Part shown: positions 46,120 to 57,732 of the stretch, in pieces
How the letters are laid out: each line of letters starts with the position of its first letter
How positions within the stretch are numbered: the stretch's first letter is position 1
NCBI GenBank assembly: GCA_006176705.1
Contig: QRFJ01000055.1
Span: forward strand, 930,001 to 994,000
DNA: 64,000 nt
Source: Cocos nucifera
Taxonomy: Eukaryota; Streptophyta; Magnoliopsida; Arecales; Arecaceae
Reading direction: 5' to 3'
Position numbers and translations under genes: made by a program
The notes under the pieces: model-generated
What the model saw: the letters and a program-made list of their open reading frames with translations, nothing else
The model's database searches: none
Told to the model about the DNA's origin: nothing

Positions 46120-46340
46120 TGATCGATCCCTAAGTCGACCCCTATCAAAAGGGGCTAAATGGCATGGGTTTCTTTGGCTAGCACACCAAAGGGGTCGACC
46201 CTTAGGTCATCCCCTATGCTAGGGGTCGACCTTTACTATTCCAAAGGCTAATTTTATAGAATACATGATTTTTTAGCTTTTTGTCATAGAGATCGACCCC
46301 TAGGTTGACCCCTGTGCAGGACCTAGGAGTCGACCCATGC
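46120..46340 (+). repeat. GTCGACCC motif cluster in SIRE-3 LTR
   Basis: GTCGACCC or close variants (GATCGACCCC, GTTGACCCC) occur at least six times, several beside a complementary AGGGG. Likely hairpin-forming; function unknown. Confidence 0.7.
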
Positions 46341-47154
46341 GACGAAAAAACTCTATAATAGCTATTTTTTGATCCATTTTGGTTATATTTAATACGCATT
46401 TAAAGCTCTTCAATGGCTCTAATCTTGCTCAGATTTTTCTTTAATACTTATTGAAGATATATGGGCTCAAAAAGGAAGAAAGAAATTAAGTGATTCAAGC
46501 ATTCATTTCAGTCCAAAGCAAAAAGACCCTCTTCAAGCAAAGAAACTTTTGTTTCAAGCTCACCAATCCCTCAAAAGCTTATTCAAGTCTTCAACAACCT
46601 TGAGGAAAATCAAAAAAGCTTTCTTTTTGTTGTATAAAGTGTTCTTAAAATTTTTATTTGCTCATTTAAGAAGCTTGAGTTATATTTATTGACATAAACT
46701 CTTATTCTTTACTCTTTGAGTTGTTTTAAGTTTTGAAGATTTCAAAATTTGAGAAGGTTGATCCGAACCTTGAATTGGATTATATAAGATTAGCTTATAT
46801 CCAAAAAATAAATGTTCTAGCTTGGAATAGCTAGGGTTGGAGGTACCGATGTTGTATTCTTATTGAATACATTTAGTGGATTTGAATTCCCAAATAGGAG
46901 CTTGGGGAGTGGATATAGGTACAAGATTGGCACCGAACCACTATAAATCTTACTTATTTATGGTGTGCTTGCTTTCTTTCTATTCTTATTTTTATTAAAT
47001 ACTTATTCTCTTATTATTTATCTTTTCACCTCACTTAAATCATCCACCTCATATAAATTGCATATCATCATATTGTCTTTGTTATTCTAATTTAGCTTTA
47101 AAATTTTAAAAATTTAATTTACCCTCCTCTTAGGTTGCATAGTTGGACAACAAG

Positions 47155-47166
47155 TGGTATCAGAGT
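47155..47166 (+). other. SIRE-3 primer-binding site (tRNA-iMet)
   Basis: TGGTATCAGAGT, one transition from TGGTATCAGAGC, two bases after the LTR end. Confidence 0.85.
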
Positions 47167-47215
47167 AGGTGCTCTATTATTAGTTATTGATTTAACCATG
47201 AGCCAAAGATCTTAG

Positions 47216-48480
47216 CAATCCAAAATGAATTTTTTTTTTAATGATGGATATTTTATAGATAGACCCCCATTGTTTGATGGCTCAAATTATACTTATTAGA
47301 AATCTAGGATAAAAATATTCATTCAAGCACATGATAATAATTTATAAAAAATTATAATCAATGGCCTACACACATTCAATGCATCAATTCATGATAAAAA
47401 AATGATTCAATTGAATGCTAAAGCAACGAATTTACTTTATTGTTCATTAGACATAAATATTTTTAAAGCAATTTTTTCATGTAATTTAGCAAATTAAATA
47501 TGAAAGAAATTAAAAATTATTTTTGAGGGAGCAAATTAAAGAAAAATATCAAACTTCTAAGAAGAAAAGAAAACTCACCTCAACTCATGCCTCATGGTGC
47601 ATGAGGATGAAAAGAAGAAGAAAAGAAAGAAATAAAAGAAAAAGAAAGCATTGATTAAGGGAAGCAAAGCAAAGAAAAGAAGAATGAAAAAGAAGAGGAA
47701 TATATAGAAAGTTGTTACCTCATGGCTCAAAATGATGAGATATATCATGAACACTCTAAATTTAATTTTAATAAATTATATGAAGCCTTCAATGAGTTAA
47801 TGGATGAATACAAAATGATTAGGCTATAGAATAAAGAACTTAAAAAATCTAATCTATCTTTGATTAAAAATAAAATAAAATTTTGAGTGAAAAAGAAGAT
47901 CTATTAAAAAATATAAAAAACATGGCCAAAATATAGAAAGATTTCTTGAAACAAATTAATTCTTTAACTAAAGAAAAGAAAGAATTGATTAAATCTGAAA
48001 ATTTGTTAGTTGAAGAAAATGCTGAGCTTAAGAAGAAAAATGATATTTTAAATTCCTTCCTAAAAGAAAATGAGATAATTTTAAATGAAAAATTGGTTTT
48101 AACTTAAGAAAATCTAAACCTAAGAAATGAAATTGCTAAATTAAAACCTATGGTAGAAAAGTTTGCTCTTGACTCAAATAAACTTTAAATGATACTTGAA
48201 AATTAAAAGACCGTTTATAATAAAGCTGGCCTAGGCTATAATCCTCTTAAGAAATAAAAATTTTTGAAAAACATCTTTGTGAACTCATCAAGTAACAAGT
48301 TTTTAAATATTACTTACTTTAAATATGGAAAAGTAGGACATAAATCCTATACATATTTTTCTAGTAAATCTGAAAATTTAAATGTGAAGAAGATTTGGAT
48401 TCCAAAAGGAACCATGAGCTCTAACCTTCATGGATCCAGGATGACTTGAGTACCCAAAAATAGTAAATAATTTTGCAGAT
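47216..48480 (+). pseudogene. SIRE-3 gag (broken)
   Basis: A UBN2-type start reads PLFDGSNYTYWKSRIKIFIQ (around 47265-47325, with a stop at the Trp), then NAKATNLLYCSLD. A long lysine/glutamate-rich coiled-coil-like stretch (47560-48200) follows. The zinc-knuckle frame (48264-48449) reads YFKYGKVGHKSYTY at 48315-48356; all three Cys positions are Tyr. The linker KIWIPKGTM follows. Many stops. Confidence 0.8.
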
Positions 48481-49627
48481 ACACCAAGGATCCAATGGAA
48501 TAAAACGAGAAAATACTTATAGTTCAATGCTTTGGGAATGGACTTGGATGGACGATGATATTGGTAAAATCTAAACTTTTATCACATCATGCCATCAATA
48601 TTTATTTGATTAATTTTATTATTTTTAATGATCTATCATTATGATTTCATATTATGATTATTTGCTTGAAATTCTTTTCATATGTTAGTAAGATTAGTAT
48701 GATTGATTGATTTTGATGATTTGAATTCTTTGATTTTAAAAGATCAATATGCTCTCCTCTAAGTATCATGTTATGATATTAATTAAAATTATCTTAAACT
48801 TCAACATGATATAATAGCTTCTCCATATCAATTTTATAATTGGTAAACTTAAATTAAAAGATGCTTAATTGGATATGAATATTTTTAAGTTGTTGAACAT
48901 ACAAGTAAAACTATGTTTGACATTCTTTCATAAAATGTTAAATTATTAAATTTTTAATAAAAATTTTGTATGAAATAAATTATTTAAAGATAAGACATTC
49001 AATCACAAAAATTACGTACTTGATGTATTGAATAACATTGCATATTAGCTTATCCCTAAGGATTTGGAATTTCATAGTTCAACCAAAACTCATAGAGCCT
49101 ATATCTAGACTTTCTTTTACATGAGTCTATTGACTTGATAATCTTGCCCCCATGATTAATTAATTCTTGATCCCCCAATTTGACTTAAATATCTATCTTG
49201 ATCATCGATTTAATTGTCTATTGATTCTTATTCAACTTAATTAAATTTTCTTGAATCAAAAACTACTTGAACTATTTTCTGCTTCGAGGAGCCGACTCCT
49301 AGTTTCATTGGAGTCGACCTCTCTTCAGGAGCCGACTCTTGATTTAGTAGGAGTTGATCTTATTTTTAGAATTAGTTCTCTTATTTGAAAATATCCCAAG
49401 GCTCTATCATTTTATTATTAATTTTCTCGAGTCATAATTCCTTTCAAACCCCTCTCTTACTAAAATCGAACCTTTTCTCTCCATTTCTATTCTAATCTAA
49501 TAGTTCTTGTTCTCCAATGGTATCCTAAAAGTATTTTGCCTAAAGAAAGAGAAAGTCTAGTTTTCAAAGTAAAAGATATGCAGACTGAGATAAGTGTTGA
49601 TAGCATTGGACACACACTACACATATA
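48481..49627 (+). other. SIRE-3 region after gag: pol deleted, spacer, start of ORF3
   Basis: 48481-49080 is AT-rich and unrecognised. 49285-49350 carries GAGCCGACTCC / GAGTCGACC motifs as in the SIRE-1 pol-ORF3 spacer (16810-16900). 49420-49627 resembles the SIRE-1 sequence around the ORF3 start (CTTTCTCTCC..., then a Lys/Arg/Ser-rich decayed frame). The enzymes that should come between are missing. Confidence 0.6.
49623..49627. repeat. Target duplication ATATA, left copy (minus-strand copia)
   Basis: ATATA directly before LTR base 49628, repeated at 60019-60023. Confidence 0.85.
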
Positions 49628-51898
49628 TGAAGGAGAAATCCTGATTTTTTGGATTAGGTTTATTTAGATTTGATCGGATCAAGAGAGATATTTCAAAAAT
49701 TTCTCTCATGCATCTAGATCAGATCTGAGATATTTTAGATCTAATGAATAAAAATAAAAATAAATTAAATATAATTTAATTTATACCTTGATGTTGGGTA
49801 ATCTGATTATCCTTTGATGATCTTGCTGATTGCCTGAGATTCTGGATCTAGCCATGCAAGTGCCTGATCTCTACTAGTATCCACTTAGACTAGATCTAGA
49901 GATCTTCTCCTTTTTTATCACCTCTCCAAAAATTAGATCTGGATCAGATTTGGAGGATCTTCAAAACTCCTTCTGAAGATCAATAGTCGTCTCTGCAGCA
50001 GTGCTGCCTTCTTCCTTTCTCGTCAGCTTTTTTTTGCCTGGATCATTCCAAACTGGAGCCCAACTTTCCTTGGACATGGAGAGGAGAGAGAGGATCAGAA
50101 GATGGCATGGAGGAGGGAGAGGGGTAGCCTTGGGGCATGGGCTAAGAGGAACTCTATAAAAGTATGGTGCAGATAGGGTTTATATAGATCCTGCTGCGCC
50201 ATGTAGTGCCACATTATCCTGACCAATCACATTGCTTTGTGCAATTAGATCTAAATCTGATTAGTGGGATAACATCACCTGATCCAATTAGATGAGAGCC
50301 CCATAAGTTCATCCTTAAATGGTGCCTAAGACTGGTAAAAGTCTATAGCTAGGGGTCACCTAAGTAGAAATCAAGAAGCAACCTGGAGTCCCATCCATAT
50401 GGGACTCCAGGCATCCCTATCCATAGGTGTACGCCTCCCTAGGCATGCACCCCCTCCTTTCCAAATTCCAGTAAGGGGACAAGCCTCTATCTACTCTCTA
50501 ATAAGTTTATGACACATGGGCAGATGTTCAAGGATCAAAGATCAACGTTTGACCAAAGTCAAAGGACAAAAATTAGCAGGTGATGAAAAATGGCAGATAT
50601 TATCTCAAATTTATCTCATAAATTAAGAAAACAATTTTCTGACCTGGATCAACTCCAGTCAGACTAAGTAAAGGTACCTGAGTGAGCACAAACTCATTTG
50701 GCTCAGTCGAGACAACTTTTAATGATAGTAAAAAGAGAATGTTAGGTTTAATCGTGTGCTAGCATGATTTTCTTGAACTTAATTGAATCTAATTCAAATC
50801 AATTGAACTAGGTTAGTCTAATTGATGATATTCAGATCCAAACTCTTATTTGTATGATCCAGTTAGGTTCAATTCTATATGGTAATGGAATATGTCGTGA
50901 TCTCCATCATCAACATCATCGAAACTCCTTTCGATGGATCAGAACTCTTCTGATTCAAACAACTAGAATGATCGATCATCTAAATCATTCTAATTGCTCT
51001 CAAAATCTACCAGTGATACCTAGCAGTATATGGTAGCAACCCATCAAAATTGAAAATGAACCTCTCAATACAGCTACTTGGGTGATTAAGTGCTTTTATC
51101 TTGAGCCCCGATCAGATTAGGGTTTAGGTGAACTCGTCAAATCCTAATTTCTATCATATGATTTAATCTTTCGATTCAAGTCCAATGTGAAAACCTTAAT
51201 AGAAACTTCTTTCTATTATTTCACTCTGCCATGGCCATGGGCTTATGGACTTGATTCTCATGATCATCATAGGGCTGCTCCTCATCCACCGAGGTAGATA
51301 GATTCTCTCTTGGTGCAATCCAATTCCTACAATGAACATGCTATAGCCAACATACACCTCAGGATTTTCGAATGGCTAGGAGATGAGTCATGGTGTAGTC
51401 AAACTATAACACCCTCAAGGTGAACTACCGATGCACCTCAGGTCAAAGAACCAGACACACCACTGCAGCTTCGAGTCAGTCATCGATGAGAAGGTAGACT
51501 TCCTTATGACTACTCGAGGTGGTCACACTCAGTGCCCTCGTTCTCTAATGAGTACCTATACTCTCGCTCCTGGTGTCTCTACACCATAGACTCAAGACTC
51601 ATCTACTATAAAGAAGCGATTGTACACCAACCTTTCGGATCAATCATCATCCTCATGATGATCCTACGGTCAGAAGCATTTTATGAGTTAATAAATAAAA
51701 ATTCATGTCTTAAATTTTCAACTCTTGAAAATATGAATTATCATTACCATTAACTCAAGGGATGTATCATAGACACTAAATACACATTTATGATAGAAAA
51801 TAATCCATTTTATTATTTATAGTCAAAATTATAATTTTGCCCCTAGAAGTGTATTACAAGTGTCAGCCAATTCTGATTTCTAGGACACATATCTAACA
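49628..51898 (-). repeat. 3' LTR of the minus-strand copia element
   Basis: Aligned end to end with 57733-60018. In one 120-base stretch compared by hand (50981-51100 with 59101-59220) there are 11 differences, 9 of them transitions. No gene inside. Confidence 0.93.
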
Positions 51899-51915
51899 AA
51901 CTTCCACTTGACCTA
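51899..51915 (-). other. Polypurine tract of the minus-strand copia element
   Basis: On the minus strand GTCAAGTGGAAGTT directly precedes the LTR start TGTTAGATAT. Confidence 0.7.
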
Positions 51916-51969
51916 AAGCCAATTGGCTATAAATCTAAGTTCCATCTTCTCAAGGTGGGCTTCGATCTT

Positions 51970-54900
51970 CTATTGGCCCAACGGCTTTGTAAGCGAATCC
52001 ACCATATTATCTGCGGAGTCAACTCTCTTGACCTCGACATATCCCTTCTTGAGGTAATCGCGGATGAGGTGGTATCGCCACTCGATGTGCTTGGATTTTT
52101 GGTGAGACCTCGGCTCTTTAGCAAGGGCTATGGCACCATTGTTGTCGCAGTACAGAGGAATGGCATCTGATGGCATCACTTCGATCTCTGCGGTAAATTT
52201 TTTATACCAGAATGCCTCCTTTACAGCTTCTGATGCAGCAATATATTCTACTTCCTCGGTGGAATCTGCTATCACTGTCTGCTTGAAAGTTTTTCAACTG
52301 ACAGCTCCATTATTGCATACAAACAAACTCTCAGATGTCGACTTTCGATCATCTATATCAGACATAAAATTTGAGTCTGTATACCCTTGGACTTGGAGTT
52401 CTCCATTACCAAAGACCAACAACATATCCTTAGTTTTTCTCAAGTACTTAAGGATACATTTCATAGAAGTCTAGTATTCTTCACGTAGATTTGACTGATA
52501 TCTGCTCGTGACACTCACAGCATGGGCTATATCAGGTCGTATACATGGCATACATGAGGCTCCCTATTACTGAAGCATAAGGGATCTTGCTGATGCATTC
52601 TATTTCCTCAGGTGTGCTAGGGCACATCTTTTTGGAAAGATGAATGCCATGTCTGAAGGGTACCAAATCCCTCTTAGAGTTTTTCATACTAAACCTCTTT
52701 AGCACTTTCTCTATGTACATCTTTTGTGAAAGTCCTAGCATCCTATTCGATCTATCTTTATAGACCTTAATTCCTAGAATAAAGGATGCTTCTCCTAGGT
52801 CTTTCATGGAAAATTCTTTAGATAACCATATTTTAACTATGGTCAACATGGGAATATCATTCCCAATAAGGAGGATGTCATTCACATATAATACGAGGAA
52901 GACAACAACGCTCTCACTAACCTTTTTAAAGACACATCGTTCCTCTTCGTTCTTGATGAAACCAAATAATTTGATTATATCATTAAAACGAGTATTCCAA
53001 CTCCGGGATGCTTGCTTAAGTCCATATATGGACCTTTGCAGCTTGCATACCTTGTGATCATCATCACTGGATGTGAAATCTAGCGACTGTTCCATATAGA
53101 TATCTTTCTCAAGATATCTATTTAAGAATGCTATTTTCACATCCATTTACCATATTTCGTAATCGAAATAGGCTGCAATAGCAAGCAATGTGCGGATGGA
53201 TTTAAGCATAGCTACTAGCAAAAAGGTATCATGATAGTCAATGCCTTCACATTGATTATAACCTTTTGCCACTAATCTAGCTTTGAATGTCTCCACATTT
53301 TCATCTGCACCAATCTTTCTCTTGTAGATCCATTTACATCCAATAGGTACTATACCTTCTGGTGGATCTACCAAGGTCCAGACTTGGTTTGAGTGCATCG
53401 AGTCAATTTCTGACTTCATTATCTCTAACCATTTCTCAGAGTCGATATCCGATATCACCTCATTATAGGTTTTGAGATCATCATCATGAACCCCATTACC
53501 TACGAGGAATATTTTCTCTACTTTCTCTGAAATAGTACCTAAGTACCTCTCAGGAGGATGGAAAACTCTTTTCGATCTTCGAGGTGGAGAAGGTAGTGAT
53601 TGGATTGGCTTAACCTGATTTGGTTCTATTTGATCCTTAATTCGTTGCTCTTATGAGACTTTCTCCTCGAGCTTGATCTGCTTTCCAATGCCGCTATCTT
53701 AAATAAACTATTTTTTAAGAAAGATGGCATGTCGACTCACAATCATATTGTGATCTTCTGAAATGTAGAAATAATATCCTAATGACTCTTTAGGATATCC
53801 TATAAATCGAGCTCTGAAGGACCTAAAGTCTAACTTATCTGTTTGTTGTCTTTTGACATGAGCCAAACAACCCCAAATTTTGAGATGACTCAGACTTGGT
53901 TTCTTACCATGCCATATCTCATATGGTGTGGTAGGAATGATTTTAGAAGAAATCCTATTCAGTAAGTCTATTGCAGTTAACAAACAGTATCCTCAAAAAA
54001 AATCAGAAAGGTCTGTGAAGCTCATCATGGATCGAACCATATCTAATAGGGTTTGATTCCTTCGTTCTAAAATCCCGTTGAGTTGAGGTATTCCAAGTGG
54101 AGTCTATTGAGAGACTATTTCATTTTCCTTGAGCTAGTCCAGGAATTTTTGACTAAGGTATTCACCTCCTCAATCTAATCAAAGAACCTTAATGGATTTT
54201 TCTATTTGCTTTTCTAATTCATGTCTGAATTCTTTGAACTTTTCAAAAGCTTCAGACTTGTGTCTCATAAGATATACATACCCATACCTAGATAAATCAT
54301 CGGTAAAGATTATGAAGTAGACAAAGTTGTCTCTAGTCGGCACATCAAATGGACCGCATACATCAGTATGTACTAAGGGAAGAAGATCCGTGGCCCTTTT
54401 CCCATGTCCTATAAAAGGGAGCTTAGTCATTTTGCCACGAAGACAAGATTCACAAATTGGATATGACTCAAAAGTCAATGGACTTAATAGTCCAATTTTC
54501 TCCAATTTGTTAACCCTATCTTCTGCTATATGACCTAGTCTTAAGTGCCATAGATACCTATCGTTTGGACTATCCCTAGGTCATTTCATGGTATTCACAT
54601 TCTTCTTGATATTAAAAATAGATACATTAACATGTAACTGATAAAGACCATTAATAAGGAAACCACTTACAATTGTATTTCTTTTATAAAGAATGTTATA
54701 ATGGTCCTTAAGAAAACTAATTACATAGCCTTCTAATGCGAGGCAAGAAATAGAAATCAAATTCCTGCTTACTGCAGGCACATAATAACAGTCTTTTAAC
54801 ACTAAGTCTAAACCAGATGGTAGTCGAAGAGGGTATGTTCCCATGGCCACGACAGCAACTCTTGCTCCATTTCTGATGTGCAAGATCATCTCACCATCCC

Positions 54901-55857
54901 TCAGCCTCCTGCTATCCTCAAGACCCTGCATGGAAGTGCATAAATGAGCACTAGAACCAGAGTCAAGCACCCAACTGGATGCAGAAGAAATCATAAGGTT
55001 GACTCAATAACGAGCATACCTATACAAGGACCTGTCTCCTTCTTATTCTTCAGGGTGGCCAGGTATGTAGGACAGTTTCGCTTTCAGTGGTCGTCATTGT
55101 TGTAATGAAAATATTTTTCTTTGCCAACAGTCTTCTTCTTCAGCTCTATCTTTTTCTTCTTTTCTCCTTTCACCTTCTACTTTTTCACAGACTTCTTCTT
55201 CTTTCCAAAAGACTTTCTCTTGAAAGAAGTCCATTCCATAGCAAGCATTAAGCCTTTAGAATCTTTCATAGAAAGCTCAATGGTAACCAGCATGTTCATA
55301 AGTTCGGCCAAGGAATTTTAAAGTTTATGCATATGGTAGTTCATGATGAACTGTCCATAAACATCAGTCAAAGATTGCAGAATTATGTTATTTTGTAGAT
55401 CGAAGTCTAACATCACTCTAAGCTTCTCAAGCTCTTCCAAATCCTTGATCATCATTAGACAATGATCTTGAACTGACTGTCCATCACACATCTTAGCCTT
55501 GAATAGTCGTTTAGTGACTTGATACTTGGCTGCGCGACTCTGTTCACCAAACATCTCTTGTAGATGAGCCAACATTTGACGAACAGTCCTGATATCTTCA
55601 TGTTGGTGCTGAAGTTCATTAGACATCGAGCCCAACATGTAATATCTAGCCTTGTTATCTTCGTCCATCCACTTATCTAAAAATGCTCTCTGTTCAATAG
55701 ATGGACGGGCTGGTAAGGTGGGAGGATTTTGGTCTAATACATGAGTTAACTTCTCGAAACCCAAAATAATTTTGAAGTTTCAGAGCTAATCCTTATAATT
55801 TGGTTCGGTCAGTCTATGGGTGTCCAGGATTTGTGCTAGTGGATTGGATGCAGACAT
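51970..55857 (-). pseudogene. Ty1/copia gag-pol polyprotein (minus strand, broken)
   Basis: Starts MSASNPLAQILDTHRLTE at 55857. Gag (55318-55764) ends in a decayed zinc knuckle near 55075-55115 (YFHYNNDDH). Protease (54581-54994) has WVLDSGSSAHLC with an intact DSG. GAG-pre-integrase reads HLRLGH and CESCLRGKMTKLPF. The integrase core reads HTDVCGPF and FTDDLSRYGYVYL (54179-54505), then decayed distal sequence and YEIWHGKKPSLSHLKIWGC (53708-53983). RT spans 52532-53458 (CKWIYKRKIG, then LKQASRSWN and the catalytic box read YVND at 52877-52888). RNase H spans 51970-52275 (ADSTEEVEYIAASEA, then SLTKPLGQ). About a dozen stops and frameshifts break it. Confidence 0.93.
52877..52888 (-). other. 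RT catalytic box, YVDD changed to YVND
   Basis: The catalytic second-last Asp codon is AAT (Asn) here, consistent with a G-to-A change from GAT. This alone would inactivate the polymerase. Confidence 0.9.
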
Positions 55858-57714
55858 TTTTCTATAGAGAGTCAAAGTTTTTAGTTAGATATTGTAATTA
55901 AGACTTAACCAATTTATTTAAGAATTTTATTTTTAAATAAATTAGCTTCCACTATTTTCATGGATCCCTACACTCCCTTTATAGAGATGCAAAAATCTTT
56001 ATGATTAATGATTTCTAGTGGGTGGTGGGTCCCACCAACTGACTCATCACCTCACATAATAGTTATTGGTGATGGGTTAGCCAATGAGTGAACAACTCTT
56101 GTTTAATGACTCTCTGATCATGGTGCACCCAAACTTGGTCTCTAATTCATGAATCTCATCGTGCCCGAAATATTGATCCACTTCTTAGTTAAGTCAGACC
56201 CATCATTTGCATAGATTGGATTTCTAATTAGTCTCTCATCGTATCTGAAATATTAAGCCCAATCCATCCTCTAGCCCGTAGCATCCAATGCCTAATAGAC
56301 ATGGTTGCATCTTTTCGGTGCAACTGAATCATTGTAACCAACCGAGAATAATCAACCCCAAAAAGAGTCCGCATATCTACAATGATGGAAGACCTTAGAC
56401 TTAATCTTTTCTTAGGGAGATTTGATTTAGGTCTCATTAAACTAGACTTGACATAGTCATAACCATTAAGACTAATCTAGTAGCATGGGTTAGCTCGGAT
56501 TATTGACCACCTCAGATCAGAACTGGGTCAACAAACATGGCCAGGTAAGTGAGACCAGTGGAAGGAATATGCCATTAACTCGACAAGAATGCATTCGAGT
56601 CGAGTAGCTCCCAATTAAAAATCAGTCGATCGTATCTGCCAAACTTACCTTAGACACCAAATTATTGAGCCAAAATCAATCGAATTATCCTACAATCCAG
56701 ACTCTAACCATTGAGCCTAATTAGGTCTTAGCTTGATCGATCACTTACGTGATTTGATCTTGACCCAGACTTAATCCTATTAGGTTGGTCAATTTAAGCA
56801 CTGTTGATCCCATCTAACTAACTCTTGATCAGTTTGATCAACCGCTTAGACCTAATTAAGCTACCCAAGCCTGAACCCAATATTATGAATATGTCTTAGA
56901 TCTAAAATTTTTAATTTTAGATCTAATTAATATTTTATAATCTTAATTCTTAATCAAGTTTAGGGTTCATAAATAAAACATGCAAATAAAATCCTAGGGT
57001 TTCAGGATCTAGGATTTTGCAAAAAGTAAGTTCTTGATTTTTAATTAAGGATGAATGCGCAGCACCCCTACACATCATAAGAACATCCCATCAAATGGGA
57101 GGAGAGGGCATTTAAACCCTACTTTGTTCTTATGATCGAACAGCCAAGGGGGACGTCTTAATTAGAAATATAAATCTACAAAACTAGTTAGATCTACATC
57201 ATATATCTCATATATAAAATTGATCTAACTAAATACATGTTTTGCATACATCTCATGTATCATATCACGCATATTTTTTAGATCTAAATTATCTTATAAT
57301 TATCTAAAAAATCAAATTTAAATTGATCACATCAAAATAAATTCTAATCTAGATAATTATGTAGAACTATTCTATAACTAGTCTAAACATGCATTCATCA
57401 TATCTCATATGATCTAAAAATTAAATAATTTTATTTTCTATTTTTTAGATCTTATTATAATATTTATAATTATTAAAAAATAAAAAATAAATAGATCTAA
57501 AATTATAATTTAATTAAAATAAATCATGATCATGCAAGACTACATATAGAACTATTTTATTTTACAACTAGTCATGCATATTATAGAACTTAGATCTATA
57601 TTATCTAATTTTAATTTTTTTATTTTAGATCTAATCATATCTCATGCGATATTTAAAATCACTTAATTTTTAGATCAAAATAAATTAAAAATTAGATCTT
57701 AAATAATTTAGAGA
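55858..57714 (-). other. Leader of the minus-strand copia element
   Basis: About 1.9 kb between primer site and gag with no recognised protein. 56930-57730 is AT-rich with repeated AGATCTAAA / TTTAGATCT motifs. Confidence 0.6.
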
Positions 57715-57730
57715 ATCTGGCTCTGATACC
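57715..57730 (-). other. Primer-binding site of the minus-strand copia element
   Basis: On the minus strand TGGTATCAGAGCCAG, an exact tRNA-iMet-type primer site, lies a few bases inside the LTR. Confidence 0.9.
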
Positions 57731-57732
57731 AG

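Larger units (their letters stand above)
45743..47152 (+). repeat. SIRE-3 5' LTR
   Basis: 1410 bases. Starts TGTTGCTCC and ends GGACAACA just before the primer site. The left part matches the SIRE-2 LTR start. It contains a 146-base tandem duplication and a cluster of GTCGACCCCT motifs. Confidence 0.82.

Noticed and set aside
55121..55321. Phe-rich plus-strand frame (many Phe/Ser codons)
   Set aside because: It is the antisense shadow of the lysine-rich gag tail of the minus-strand copia element.
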